DNA from: Bradyrhizobium sp. SZCCT0153
GTDB taxonomy: Bacteria > Pseudomonadota > Alphaproteobacteria > Rhizobiales > Xanthobacteraceae
DNA: 64,000 nt
NCBI RefSeq assembly: GCF_018129995.1
Contig: NZ_JAFCKS010000010.1
Location: forward strand, 152,426-216,425
Direction: 5' to 3'
The notes under the pieces are model-generated. The model had not been told where the DNA came from. It was given only the letters and a program-made list of their open reading frames with translations, and ran no database searches. This document shows positions 9,012 through 17,761 of this stretch, one piece after another (position 1 is the stretch's first letter; each line of letters starts with the position of its first letter). Made by a program: the position numbers and the translations under genes.

Positions 9012-9862
9012 CAGCGCGGCTCCAAGGCGGCATAAAGGCGCTCGCCGAGCTCGGCTGTAACCTTCGACTTGTGATGCCATTCGGGGTCGTGCTCGGCGAA
9101 CGGGAGCCCCTTCCCCTTCACGGTGTGGCAGACGATCGCAGTTGGCCGGCCGGCATCGAGCGGCACACGTGCGAAAAGCTTCTGCAGCTTTGCAACGTCA
9201 TGGCCATCGACCTCCTCGGCCGCAAATCCGAAAGCCCGCCACTTGTCGAGCAGCGGCTCCAGTTCCTGGATGTGAGCGGTCGCGCCGGCAGACTGGATCT
9301 TGTTGTAGTCAATGATGGCGACGAGATTGGACAGCTTGTGCTTGCCTGCGGAAAGCGCCGCTTCCCATACCGAGCCCTCGTTGATTTCGCCGTCACCCAT
9401 GATCACGAAGACGCGGCTGTCGCGCTTCTGCATGCGGGCGGCCAGCGCCATGCCAACGCCGATCGAGAGGCCGTGGCCGAGCGCGCCGGTCGAGGCCTCG
9501 ACGCCGGGCACCTTGCCGTGCTCGGGGTGACCGCCGAGGATCGATCCCTTGCGGCAGAACGTCTTGAGCAGATCGGTCGGGAAGTAACCCTTGTCGGCCA
9601 GCAGCGCATAGAGGGCGAGGCATCCATGGCCCTTGCTCAGAATGCAGCGATCGCGCAGCGACCAGCCCGGCTCGCTGGGCCGATGGCGCAGCACGTCGTC
9701 ATAGAGCACGCGCAGAATTTCGATCGGCGACATCGACGAGCCGACGTGACCGCGCTCACCACCGACCAGGGCGTCCACCACCAGGCGCCGCAACCAGATC
9801 GATCGTTCATCAAGTGGCAGGCTCTTTGGAGACCGGGCAAGAGCAACCGAATCGGCAGTCAT
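9011..9862 (-). CDS. Transketolase, N-terminal (pyrophosphate-binding) subunit
   Basis: The product has 283 residues from ATG 9860-9862. The motif beginning GDGEINEG and ending DYNKIQ is the thiamine diphosphate/Mg site. GHVGSSMSPIEIL and SKGHGCLALYAL carry the conserved histidines. The length equals the N-terminal half of a full transketolase, and the C half follows with a 1-base TGATG overlap. The start overlaps the stop of the upstream membrane protein by 4 bp (ATGA), so translation of the three genes is probably coupled. Transfer of a ketol unit onto a sugar of this cluster is the likely role, with donor and acceptor unknown. Confidence 0.88.
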   Translation of the reverse strand: MTADSVALARSPKSLPLDERSIWLRRLVVDALVGGERGHVGSSMSPIEILRVLYDDVLRHRPSEPGWSLRDRCILSKGHGCLALYALLADKGYFPTDLLKTFCRKGSILGGHPEHGKVPGVEASTGALGHGLSIGVGMALAARMQKRDSRVFVIMGDGEINEGSVWEAALSAGKHKLSNLVAIIDYNKIQSAGATAHIQELEPLLDKWRAFGFAAEEVDGHDVAKLQKLFARVPLDAGRPTAIVCHTVKGKGLPFAEHDPEWHHKSKVTAELGERLYAALEPR

Positions 9863-12018
9863 CGTGGAGGGCTTTCGGGACGGGGTTGTTCCGCGGATTT
9901 CTTCAGGCGATAGAGCGTCAAGGTGGTGGAGCGCTCGCTCGTTGGGGCATAATCCTTGTTGATCAGATTGACAAGCTGCTCGGAGGCGTCCGGGGCTTGG
10001 TTCAGGGGACGGTTATCGACAAAGACGAGGTCGGCATCCCTGAACGAGCGGTCGACGAAGGCGGGGTCAAACGCGAACATCAGCGGCATGAAGACCGATT
10101 TCGGCGGGCGTTGCGCTTCAGCCAGATAGGCCCAGTCGACGAGTGATACCACCAGGGCACGCTGATGAGGCGGAACATGCCGCTGGATCAACGCGATGTC
10201 GTCGGCCGATATCCCGGTCAGTAGCTGCGGCCAATCCCACCCCATCGTGTCGGTGCTCGCGAAATAGTCGCGGTAGGAAAGCTCGTCGTACAGATGCGAG
10301 GGTGCGACGATCGCCTTGGCAAGGCTGGGATAGGCTATGTAGGCCGGCAGCCCGTAAGGATACGGGTTCGCGCGATCGGTGACCTTGAGAAGAAACAATC
10401 CGGCCGCAAGAAAAGGCGCAGCCGCCACGCCGACACGCGTGGCCCTGCCCGCTTTTGCGAGGGCGATACGCGCTCCGGAAGTGCTCCAGAGAAAATGCCC
10501 CCACCAGCAGATCACAACGATGAGCGGCGCGGCATTCTGGTGCCACTCGGCATCCAGCGAACGATTGATCCATTTCGTCAGCATGCCGAGACCGACAAAG
10601 GACAGCATCGCCAGTACACCTGCGACCTGCCGTTCGCGCACGCTCAAGGCGTCAGGCCGGCACCACATGAAAAACCAGAGCCCGCCGATCGTGACGATGG
10701 CGACGGTCGGCAGGGGAAGGTTGTAGAACACGCTCCAGATCGTATTCCACCGCACCACCTCGCCGTCCCACCCTCCTGCGTAGGCCATGATCGGCTGCAC
10801 GGCGGCAGTCAGAAACGACCAGGATAGCGACGACGGCCCCAGAAATAGCCAAGACACGGCAAAGAACATCGCGATCGATCCGACCACGAAAATGACGATC
10901 GTAGCGAGCTCAAGCGGCCGATTGCAGCGTGAGATGAATATCCCGCCGCATCCCGCCAGGATCAGATAGAGCCCGACCTCGGTATGCCAGAACAAGGAGA
11001 TGCCGGCGAAGATCGACATCACGAGCACGGGCGCCAAGCGCTGCCGCCCTCCACAGAACCAGCCGAAGGCGAGCACGAACGGAAACAGCAATGGATATCG
11101 GGCCGGATATGCCGAGGGGGCATCGAACGCAAGATAAGTCGAGAAGTTCAGTACCGCGGTGAAAACGGGCGCGGCGAATGCCAGCAGCCGACTGCCGGTC
11201 AAAAACATCAGCAACAGATACTCGGCGCCATAGAACAACAAGGTGATTGCGACGGTCAGCTCGACGGCGCTGATCGCTACGTTTCTCCAGCCTGATCCCA
11301 TCAGGTACGAGAAGGCCGGCCCCAGCCCCGGGCCGTAGTGAGAGTAGAAATCCAGACCAGGCGTCAAATGAGAGCCGTAGCTGTAAAGCCCCGGACCAAC
11401 GAAATAGCTGATCTTCGCGATGCTGATGCCGATGTGCGCGGCCAGCCGGTCGCTACTTGCAGGGAGAAGCAGCATGCAGATGGCGACGATCGCAATCGCG
11501 TCGACCCAATTCACGCGGCGGGCGGTCGACGCAGCGATGACCGCCGGCTCGTATTGTCCGCGCCGCCAGCGAAGCGCAGCGACAACACTCGCCAGAGCCA
11601 TGCACAGGAACAGGAATTGCAGACCCGTGCTTGCAGCCAACAGACCGAGGTGGGTGAGACCGACGATTGCAAACAGCAAGATGGCATTGCCGGGCGGCGG
11701 CATCTGACGCGCAGCGACGCGCCAATTGGCCAGGACGACCGCCACTGGGCCGAACATATAGAACGGCAGGTACAGAATGCGGTCGCGCAGTTCCGAATGA
11801 GTCAGATCGACGCCCGAGGCAATTGCGCTCTTCAGCGCCACCCACAGCAGCGCACATGCGATGAAGACGGTCAAAGCTACGTGGATCGAGAACCAGAATC
11901 GGGTGGGAATCTCGGCGAGAGCGGGTGCCAACAAGGCGACCTGCGATGCTGCCCGATCAGACTCGGCACTGCGCTCGAATGAAGCCTCGCCGTCACCGTG
12001 CTGTGCGCTTGAACTCAT
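9859..12018 (-). CDS. Large polytopic membrane protein, possible GT-C-type glycosyltransferase
   Basis: The product has 719 residues from the ATG at 12016-12018. An upstream in-frame extension to 12108 is possible but looks unlike membrane protein sequence. After a charged N-terminal tail of about 35 residues there are roughly 12-14 hydrophobic segments, then a soluble C-terminal part of about 110 residues (VVSLVDWAYLAEAQ ... VFVDNRPLNQAPD). A periplasmic-looking loop contains DFYSHYGPGLG. I do not recognise a named family. The topology (many membrane segments plus a soluble tail) is like GT-C transferases or polymerases. It is first in an operon with split transketolase and a C-methyltransferase, so a role in handling or transferring that sugar is plausible. 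Confidence 0.65.
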   Translation of the reverse strand: MSSSAQHGDGEASFERSAESDRAASQVALLAPALAEIPTRFWFSIHVALTVFIACALLWVALKSAIASGVDLTHSELRDRILYLPFYMFGPVAVVLANWRVAARQMPPPGNAILLFAIVGLTHLGLLAASTGLQFLFLCMALASVVAALRWRRGQYEPAVIAASTARRVNWVDAIAIVAICMLLLPASSDRLAAHIGISIAKISYFVGPGLYSYGSHLTPGLDFYSHYGPGLGPAFSYLMGSGWRNVAISAVELTVAITLLFYGAEYLLLMFLTGSRLLAFAAPVFTAVLNFSTYLAFDAPSAYPARYPLLFPFVLAFGWFCGGRQRLAPVLVMSIFAGISLFWHTEVGLYLILAGCGGIFISRCNRPLELATIVIFVVGSIAMFFAVSWLFLGPSSLSWSFLTAAVQPIMAYAGGWDGEVVRWNTIWSVFYNLPLPTVAIVTIGGLWFFMWCRPDALSVRERQVAGVLAMLSFVGLGMLTKWINRSLDAEWHQNAAPLIVVICWWGHFLWSTSGARIALAKAGRATRVGVAAAPFLAAGLFLLKVTDRANPYPYGLPAYIAYPSLAKAIVAPSHLYDELSYRDYFASTDTMGWDWPQLLTGISADDIALIQRHVPPHQRALVVSLVDWAYLAEAQRPPKSVFMPLMFAFDPAFVDRSFRDADLVFVDNRPLNQAPDASEQLVNLINKDYAPTSERSTTLTLYRLKKSAEQPRPESPPR

Positions 12019-12519
12019 CGGGACGTGGCACCCTTCTGCCGATGCACGTTCGTTCTCGAAAGCAGACGCCGCCCGCCATCGCGCGCCGCGCGATAAATTC
12101 GATAGCAACCAATTGTAATCATTACATATTCCGACACAAAGAATACTACAATTGCCGCGTCAGCCGGTTACGACCTTCGCGAGCAGGCTATGAAAATGCA
12201 TACCGGCTTTATCGCGCCAATCAAGAACTGATCTCGTTATCCGGACCAGGCGTTGGATGAAGGCCTTTCACGCGACGCGGCCTTCCGGTCGCCGTCATGG
12301 AGATTCCGCCTTCGCGTAGACAAGCTGCGGCGCTTTCGCTTGCCCGCAATCCCCCCGCTGTGATTACTTCCCCCGCCCGGGTGCGGATGCTATCAGGGCC
12401 GTCGGTGCACAGGCAGTCGCCCATCGTGCATTGCTCAAACGTTCCACTGCGTGAGCTTGTGTCTTCACCGTCATCGTCGTGGTCCTGAGCGGCCTGGCCT
12501 CAGCCCTGAATTCGCGTTT
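12019..12519. promoter_or_regulatory. Divergent intergenic region with A/T-rich inverted repeats
   Basis: This 501-bp gap separates divergent genes. TGTAATCATTACA at 12114-12126 is a perfect 13-base palindrome. CAATTGT (12110-12116) and ACAATTG (12148-12154) form a second inverted repeat around it. The rest shows no supported gene; short open frames here have no recognisable features. It probably holds promoters for both flanking genes. Confidence 0.4.
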
Positions 12520-14541
12520 ATGAACAACTCTCCCATCGGCCAAAACGAAAGCGTCGACTATCGTCCCGATATCGATGGACTCCGAGCGATTGCAGTCGTT
12601 TCGGTCGTCGCGTTCCACGCGTTTCCCGGCCTCGCGCCGGGCGGGTATGTCGGAGTCGACATCTTTTTCGTGATCTCCGGCTTTCTGATCTCCTCGATCA
12701 TCATGAAAGGTCTGGATCAGAACAGCTTCAGCTTCGCCGACTTCTATGCCCGGCGCATATTGCGGATTTTCCCTGCGCTGATCGTGGTCCTGGGATCGTG
12801 CCTGATCTTCGGCTGGTTCACGCTGGTGCCTCACAAATATCAGCAACTCGGTCAGGAGATCGAGGCCGGCACGACCTTCGTGGCAAACATCCTGTTCTGG
12901 CGGCAATCGGGATATTTCGACACCGCAGCAGAGGCGAAGCCGCTGCTGCATCTGTGGTCGCTGGGCGTTGAAGAGCAATTTTATATCGTTTGGCCGCTGG
13001 TACTTTACCTGTGCGCTCGCGCGCGCATGAAGCAGTTGCCGGTCATCGTCGCCATCATGGTCGTTTCATTCGCGGCGAATTGCTACGCGGTCAGGATCGA
13101 GGCGGCCGACGCCTTCTACCTGCCGCACGCCCGATTTTGGGAGCTACTGGCCGGGGCAGTTCTCGCCTGGTTCAAACTTTCGGGCGCGACACGGGTCAAA
13201 TCCGCCATCGACCAGTCCTTTCAGGCTCGCACCGGCCGCACGATCTCGCTCGCCGACCTGGAATCCGTCATTGGATTATGCCTGATCGCGATTGCTCTCT
13301 ACCGTCTGAACAAGGACAGTCTCTTTCCCGGCTGGCGCGCATTATTGCCGGTGGGAGGTGCGTTCCTGCTGATTTCGGCCGGCCAGCAGGCGTGGCTCAA
13401 CCGAAATGTCCTTTCAAATCGCGCGATCGTCTTCATCGGTCTGATCAGCTATCCGCTTTATCTTTGGCACTGGCCCGTCCTGTATTTCATCCGAACGAAC
13501 GTGCTCGTTCCCTCCACGGCCCAACTTGTCGGCGCCATGGCATTGAGCGTTCTTCTTGCATGGCTCACGTATGTCGTCGTTGAGCTTCCGCTCAGGCGCA
13601 GCAAATCTCGCTGGCGTTCCCTCAGCCTATCGGCGACGGCGACTGCCGCAATCATGGCAGCGGTGCTCGGCGCCGGCTTTGCAGCCAATATCACCAACGG
13701 GCTTCCGCAACGAAACCTGGACAACGTTGCGAGCGTGCTGCAGTACCGGAAATACAACTACTGGATCGACTACAGGAACGACCACTGCCTGCTGTTCGGC
13801 AAGGAGCAGATTTTCTCGCCGATTTGTGTCGAGGCAGACAAGATCGCTGCCGGCGCTCCGGTGCTGGCCATCTGGGGCGACTCCCATGGCGCCCATCTTT
13901 ACCGCGGGATCAAGGACAACCCGGCAAGCGACAGGTTCGCCATCGCTCAATTCACGTCGAGTTCCTGTCCGCCCGTCTTTGATTTCGACAAGGTTGGCGT
14001 TCCGCTCTGCCGTCCGATCAACGACTCGATCCGAAAGGAATTTGGGGAGATCAAACCCAAAGTCGTCGTGCTAGCTCATGACTGGCCGCAATCGGAGAAA
14101 GAGGACGCGCTCGACCGACTTGCCGGGACGGTGGAAATCCTGAGGAACATGGGGGTTGAAAGAATTGTCCTGATAGGCCCGGTGCCGCATTGGGAGGGAA
14201 CGCTGCCCGATGTGCTGTCACGCTATGTCGGTGAGCACCATTCGGCGACGTTGCCCGGCCGCATGACCTTCGGAGTGGTCCACCACATGGAGGATATCGA
14301 TCGCGATATGGCCGGGCGGGCCGCCACCCTCGGGATCGAGTACATTTCGCCAATCAAGCAGCTGTGCAATACGGATGGTTGCCTGACCATGGTGCCGGAC
14401 GCACCCGATATTCCAATGGCGTGGGATGCCGCGCACTTCACCCGCGAAGGTTCGCGCTATTTCGTCAATCTCGTTGCCGAGAAGCTGTTTGCCCTGCCCC
14501 GGCTTGGCAGCACCGCACCGGCAAATACGCTGACCCGCTAG
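12520..14541 (+). CDS. OafA/YrhL-type acyltransferase with C-terminal SGNH domain
   Basis: The product has 673 residues from ATG 12520, giving MNNSPIGQNESVDYRPDIDG; an upstream frame to 12451 lacks family similarity. Residues about 15-400 are an acyltransferase-3 membrane domain (DIDGLRAIAVVSVVAFHAF at the start, GVDIFFVISGFLIS after it) with about ten membrane segments. Residues about 440-665 are a periplasmic SGNH-hydrolase-like domain with the GDSH block near 451 and the DAAHF block near 636. Enzymes of this build O-acetylate or otherwise acylate cell-surface polysaccharides. Its stop shares bases with the stop of the convergent HAD-kinase gene (see that finding). Confidence 0.9.
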   Translation: MNNSPIGQNESVDYRPDIDGLRAIAVVSVVAFHAFPGLAPGGYVGVDIFFVISGFLISSIIMKGLDQNSFSFADFYARRILRIFPALIVVLGSCLIFGWFTLVPHKYQQLGQEIEAGTTFVANILFWRQSGYFDTAAEAKPLLHLWSLGVEEQFYIVWPLVLYLCARARMKQLPVIVAIMVVSFAANCYAVRIEAADAFYLPHARFWELLAGAVLAWFKLSGATRVKSAIDQSFQARTGRTISLADLESVIGLCLIAIALYRLNKDSLFPGWRALLPVGGAFLLISAGQQAWLNRNVLSNRAIVFIGLISYPLYLWHWPVLYFIRTNVLVPSTAQLVGAMALSVLLAWLTYVVVELPLRRSKSRWRSLSLSATATAAIMAAVLGAGFAANITNGLPQRNLDNVASVLQYRKYNYWIDYRNDHCLLFGKEQIFSPICVEADKIAAGAPVLAIWGDSHGAHLYRGIKDNPASDRFAIAQFTSSSCPPVFDFDKVGVPLCRPINDSIRKEFGEIKPKVVVLAHDWPQSEKEDALDRLAGTVEILRNMGVERIVLIGPVPHWEGTLPDVLSRYVGEHHSATLPGRMTFGVVHHMEDIDRDMAGRAATLGIEYISPIKQLCNTDGCLTMVPDAPDIPMAWDAAHFTREGSRYFVNLVAEKLFALPRLGSTAPANTLTR

Positions 14542-16181
14542 GTCGAGCTATCCGCGGTCTCGGCTCTGGCAAGCATCGCCTTCGCTTTCTCGAGCTGTTG
14601 CTCCAACACGTCGCGGTGCTCGGCCTGAACGCCGGCCGCGACCCTGCGCGCCCATCGCTCGGGCAGGAATTCGTTGAGCAGGATCATTGTCCATCGCAGG
14701 GCATAGAGCGGCAGGCAGACGCGCAGTCGCACGTCGAAACCGCGTTCTGCGCCGAACAGGCCGACCATGCCCTGGCGGAATTGCCGCGCAAGATCGGGCG
14801 ACAAATTCATGCCGGGATGCAACATGAAATCGCATGTCAGCTTCACCGGGTCATCCCAGCCGAAATATTCGAAATCCAGGAACACGAGACGCCCATCCGG
14901 CCGCTGCAATGCGTTGTGAAAACCGAAATCGGACGGACTAAGGCAACGGGCGGACGAATCGAGCGGTGCGTCGAAATCCACATGCTCTCCACGGCACAGT
15001 TCCTTCGCACGCTCCACCGTACGAACGGCAGTTCCGGCAAATCGGACGGCGAGAAAAGCATCGAGATGTGCGTGCGAAGCCGCGGCGTCCTTCAGCACCG
15101 CAAACCGCCGCTCCACCTGCGCAACAATATCTGCGGGACTGAAGCAGGCCTCGGACGCGGTCGGCATCATGGCAGCGGTTTGGTGGCCGGAAAGCTTAAG
15201 CAGTTCGCCCACGAATGCTATCGCCGCCTCGACCGTGGACGCATTTGCCACGGGGGACTGTCCGTCGATCCAGTCATACAGTGCGAACCCTGACATGGGA
15301 TCAGAGGCCAGCGGCGCCGGTACCTGCGTCGCACCGGCCTGTCGCATGAACTGAAGGGCCCTGAACTCCGTAGCCAGCCGGTCGCGCGGATCGGATGCTT
15401 GCCGGGGATATTGCTTGAGCGCAAAGCGCGCGCCGTCGACCGCGGTGATCCGGAACAATCGGTTGTTGCCGCCGGCTCGCACCGGCTCGATCGATCGTAT
15501 CGGAGCCCCGATCAGATCGACCGCGATCCGCGTGGTCTCGTCGAGTATGTTGGCCGCGGCGGCTTCCGGTTCGCCAAGGACATGCCGCGTGATATCAGCC
15601 CAGGTCGCCTTGGCGATGATCGCACCGCTGCCGACGGGCGCGTTCCCAGACGTGAACAGAACCCGGCTGACGTCGCCTGGAAATGCCGGATCTACGAACA
15701 CTTCCTCGAGGTCGTCTATGAAAACGGTGCAACCGAGCATCCCGATGCGCGCGATCTTCTCGGCGCGCGTGTCTGCGAAGAAGACGTTTGGGCGCACGAG
15801 TCCGCTGCGGTCCTGCTCGAAGAAGCCCCGCGCCTCCATCCAGCGCAAGGCGCCCTCGCGCAGGTCGGCTCGCGTCTCGTCATAGTTCGCAAATCGGGTC
15901 TTGTGGCTGACGATGAACAGGCTGAGTCCGCGCCGATGAGCCGCCTCGAAGAACTCCATCACGCCGGGAAACGGTACGGCCTCGTGCATGCGCGGCCCGT
16001 AGACCTCACCTTGCAGGACCTGCCACTTGATTTCGCCGTGATCGAGCTTGCGGACCGAGTCGCGCAGCTGCTTCTTGGTGCCCTCGAAATCGGCGGCAAC
16101 CCAGCCTCGCCCGCGCGCGGCCTCTACGAAAACCGCGTCGTAATTCGCGATAGTGTTGTCGAAATCGACTCCGATCCGCAC
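14538..16181 (-). CDS. HAD-like phosphatase fused to aminoglycoside-phosphotransferase-like kinase domain
   Basis: The product has 547 residues. The N-terminal HAD domain (about 1-190) opens with VDFDNTIA (nucleophile Asp6, acid/base Asp8) and later has FIDDLEE. The C-terminal half (about 215-547) is an APH/choline-kinase-like fold with FALKQYPRQ (ATP-binding Lys), then SDFGFHNAL with the catalytic Asp at about 418, and FLDFEYFGWDDP with the metal-binding Asp at about 436. The usual His two before the catalytic Asp is replaced by Pro-Ser, a variant seen in some phosphotransferases. A single chain able to both phosphorylate and dephosphorylate a sugar or polyol in the cluster is suggested. The substrate is unknown. 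Confidence 0.78.
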   Translation of the reverse strand: MRIGVDFDNTIANYDAVFVEAARGRGWVAADFEGTKKQLRDSVRKLDHGEIKWQVLQGEVYGPRMHEAVPFPGVMEFFEAAHRRGLSLFIVSHKTRFANYDETRADLREGALRWMEARGFFEQDRSGLVRPNVFFADTRAEKIARIGMLGCTVFIDDLEEVFVDPAFPGDVSRVLFTSGNAPVGSGAIIAKATWADITRHVLGEPEAAAANILDETTRIAVDLIGAPIRSIEPVRAGGNNRLFRITAVDGARFALKQYPRQASDPRDRLATEFRALQFMRQAGATQVPAPLASDPMSGFALYDWIDGQSPVANASTVEAAIAFVGELLKLSGHQTAAMMPTASEACFSPADIVAQVERRFAVLKDAAASHAHLDAFLAVRFAGTAVRTVERAKELCRGEHVDFDAPLDSSARCLSPSDFGFHNALQRPDGRLVFLDFEYFGWDDPVKLTCDFMLHPGMNLSPDLARQFRQGMVGLFGAERGFDVRLRVCLPLYALRWTMILLNEFLPERWARRVAAGVQAEHRDVLEQQLEKAKAMLARAETADSST

Positions 16182-16542
16182 GAAACCCGCCTACTTCAGC
16201 TGTGACCCACCCGGGGCGCTCCGAGGCCCGACTCGGCTGGACGCCGGCCGTATCGCGTCAACCAGGCCACCGATCGTCCCCGCAGAAAATATGTCATGTC
16301 GACCTCTCCGAGGGCGGCATTTATCCGGGAATAAGGTTCGACGAGCACTTTGTCGATTCCTAAGTTTCAGCCGTTCCAGGCCGTTTTTGCAGAGCCCCGT
16401 TCGCAGTTTCCGGCGCCGGCCACGCCAGGCGGGACGTCCGGCAAACGGAGCGGAGGCCCATTCCGGTTTCTTCGCGTAGGGCCCTTCCAGTCGGCTTGCG
16501 ATATCAGCTATAATTCGGCGCAGCACGCGGGAGTTGTTTTGC
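16182..16542. promoter_or_regulatory. Divergent intergenic region with candidate promoter of the sporadic-cluster operon
   Basis: The 361-bp gap holds TATAAT at 16509-16514 and a weak -35-like TTCCAG at 16485-16490 (18-bp spacing). The predicted transcript would begin just before the Shine-Dalgarno GGGAG at 16529-16533. No gene is supported in the rest of the gap. Confidence 0.35.
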
Positions 16543-17349
16543 ATGATCGACACGGCGTTCGTTTCGGCCGAAGAGCAGTCGTTAACCAACCGGTTCATCG
16601 ACGAGGGGTTCATCACGACCCCGGCGGATGACCGCGCCGGGCTTGATCGGATTCAGCGGCGGGCCGCGGAACTCGCGGCGGATTTCCTGCGCCTGCCCCA
16701 TTCCAACGATCCGCAGGATCTACTGGACAACATTCATACGCGGGTCAGCGTCGCCGAGCTCAACGCACTCCGAATGCACGTGATCACCGGTCTCAATGCG
16801 GAGCCGTGGCTGCGCCCGACCTATTTCCGCCTGGCGCGCTCGACGATCGAGACCATCGTCGGCAACGAGCTCTGCATGCAGCGCCGGGTCAATCTCAGCA
16901 TCCAGCTCCCCGGCGACGACTCCTCCCTGCTCGCCACACATTCCGACGTCTGGTCGGGCGACTCGCCGTTCGAGGTCGTGGTATGGGTGCCCCTGGTCAA
17001 TGTCCACCGGACCAAAGCGATGTACCTGCTGTCGCCGTCCCTGAACGGCGAGATGCAGGACCGGATGGCGAGCCTGCGCAGCGCTGAGGAGCTGTACAAG
17101 ACGATCAAGCCGCACGCGACCTTCATCGAGATCCCCTACGGTCACGTGATGCTGTTCAACCAGACCCTGATGCACGGCAATCGCGTCAACGAGGAATCCA
17201 GCACGCGCTGGAGCATGAACTGCCGCTTCAAGAGCATCATGTCGCCCTACGCGGACAAGCGCTTCGGCGAGTTCTTCGAACCGATCCTGCTGCGCCCGGC
17301 GACACGGGTCGGAATGCAATACAAGCTGCCGGGAGGCTTCCATGGCTGA
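16543..17349 (+). CDS. Sporadic carbohydrate cluster 2OG-Fe(II) oxygenase
   Basis: The product has 268 residues from ATG 16543, with GGGAG nine bases upstream. An upstream TTG (16534) is less likely. The iron triad is visible: H133-x-D135 in THSDVW and H211 in LMHGNR, with a 2-oxoglutarate-binding Arg at about 222. The sequence resembles, as I recall, the oxygenase family named for 'sporadic carbohydrate clusters', known from Leptospira-like polysaccharide loci. The next two genes encode the usual companions, with an 8-bp overlap to the first. By family it should hydroxylate or desaturate a sugar or its carrier using O2 and 2-oxoglutarate. Its substrate is unknown. Confidence 0.82.
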   Translation: MIDTAFVSAEEQSLTNRFIDEGFITTPADDRAGLDRIQRRAAELAADFLRLPHSNDPQDLLDNIHTRVSVAELNALRMHVITGLNAEPWLRPTYFRLARSTIETIVGNELCMQRRVNLSIQLPGDDSSLLATHSDVWSGDSPFEVVVWVPLVNVHRTKAMYLLSPSLNGEMQDRMASLRSAEELYKTIKPHATFIEIPYGHVMLFNQTLMHGNRVNEESSTRWSMNCRFKSIMSPYADKRFGEFFEPILLRPATRVGMQYKLPGGFHG

Positions 17350-17734
17350 GCAAGCCGGCCATCGCGGCTATATCGGCGCCCGGCCGCTGAACGGCAGCCG
17401 CACTCCGCAGCACGTCCAGAACATCGTGATCCGCGACTACGCGAAGCGGAAGAACCTGCAATATCTGCTCAGCGCCACCGAGCATATCATGCCCGGCAGC
17501 TACATGGTGCTCGAGGACATCCTGGACGAGTTGCCGCGGCTGCGCGGCCTGATCCTCTACAGCATCTTCATGCTGCCGCCCGACGAAGCGCGGCGACGGG
17601 AGATCTACGACCGCGTGCTGCGCGAGGGCTGCGACCTGCACGCAGCCGTCGAGGAGATCACGCTTTCGTCGCGGGACGGCATTCAGGCCGTCGAGGACAT
17701 CCTGCTGGTCAACAAATTCGCGACCATCCTCTGA
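17342..17734 (+). CDS. LIC12192-family sporadic carbohydrate cluster protein
   Basis: The product has 130 residues. Its sequence (GYIGARPLNGSRTPQHVQN at the start, ILYSIFMLPP in the middle, a terminal LLVNKFATIL) matches my memory of the LIC12192-type proteins that accompany the 2OG oxygenase in scattered polysaccharide loci. No catalytic motif or membrane segment is visible, so its biochemical role is unknown. The start ATG lies inside the end of the oxygenase gene (8-bp overlap), showing translational coupling. It may be a small partner subunit or a protein of sugar-specific recognition. That is inference from linkage only. Confidence 0.78.
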   Translation: MAEQAGHRGYIGARPLNGSRTPQHVQNIVIRDYAKRKNLQYLLSATEHIMPGSYMVLEDILDELPRLRGLILYSIFMLPPDEARRREIYDRVLREGCDLHAAVEEITLSSRDGIQAVEDILLVNKFATIL

Positions 17735-17761
17735 CAATGTCGCGAACAGCCTGTGGCGACC

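Noticed and set aside
12221..12424. A short minus-strand open frame in the divergent gap
   Set aside because: No ribosome site or recognisable protein features, and Arg/Gly-rich composition typical of chance frames.
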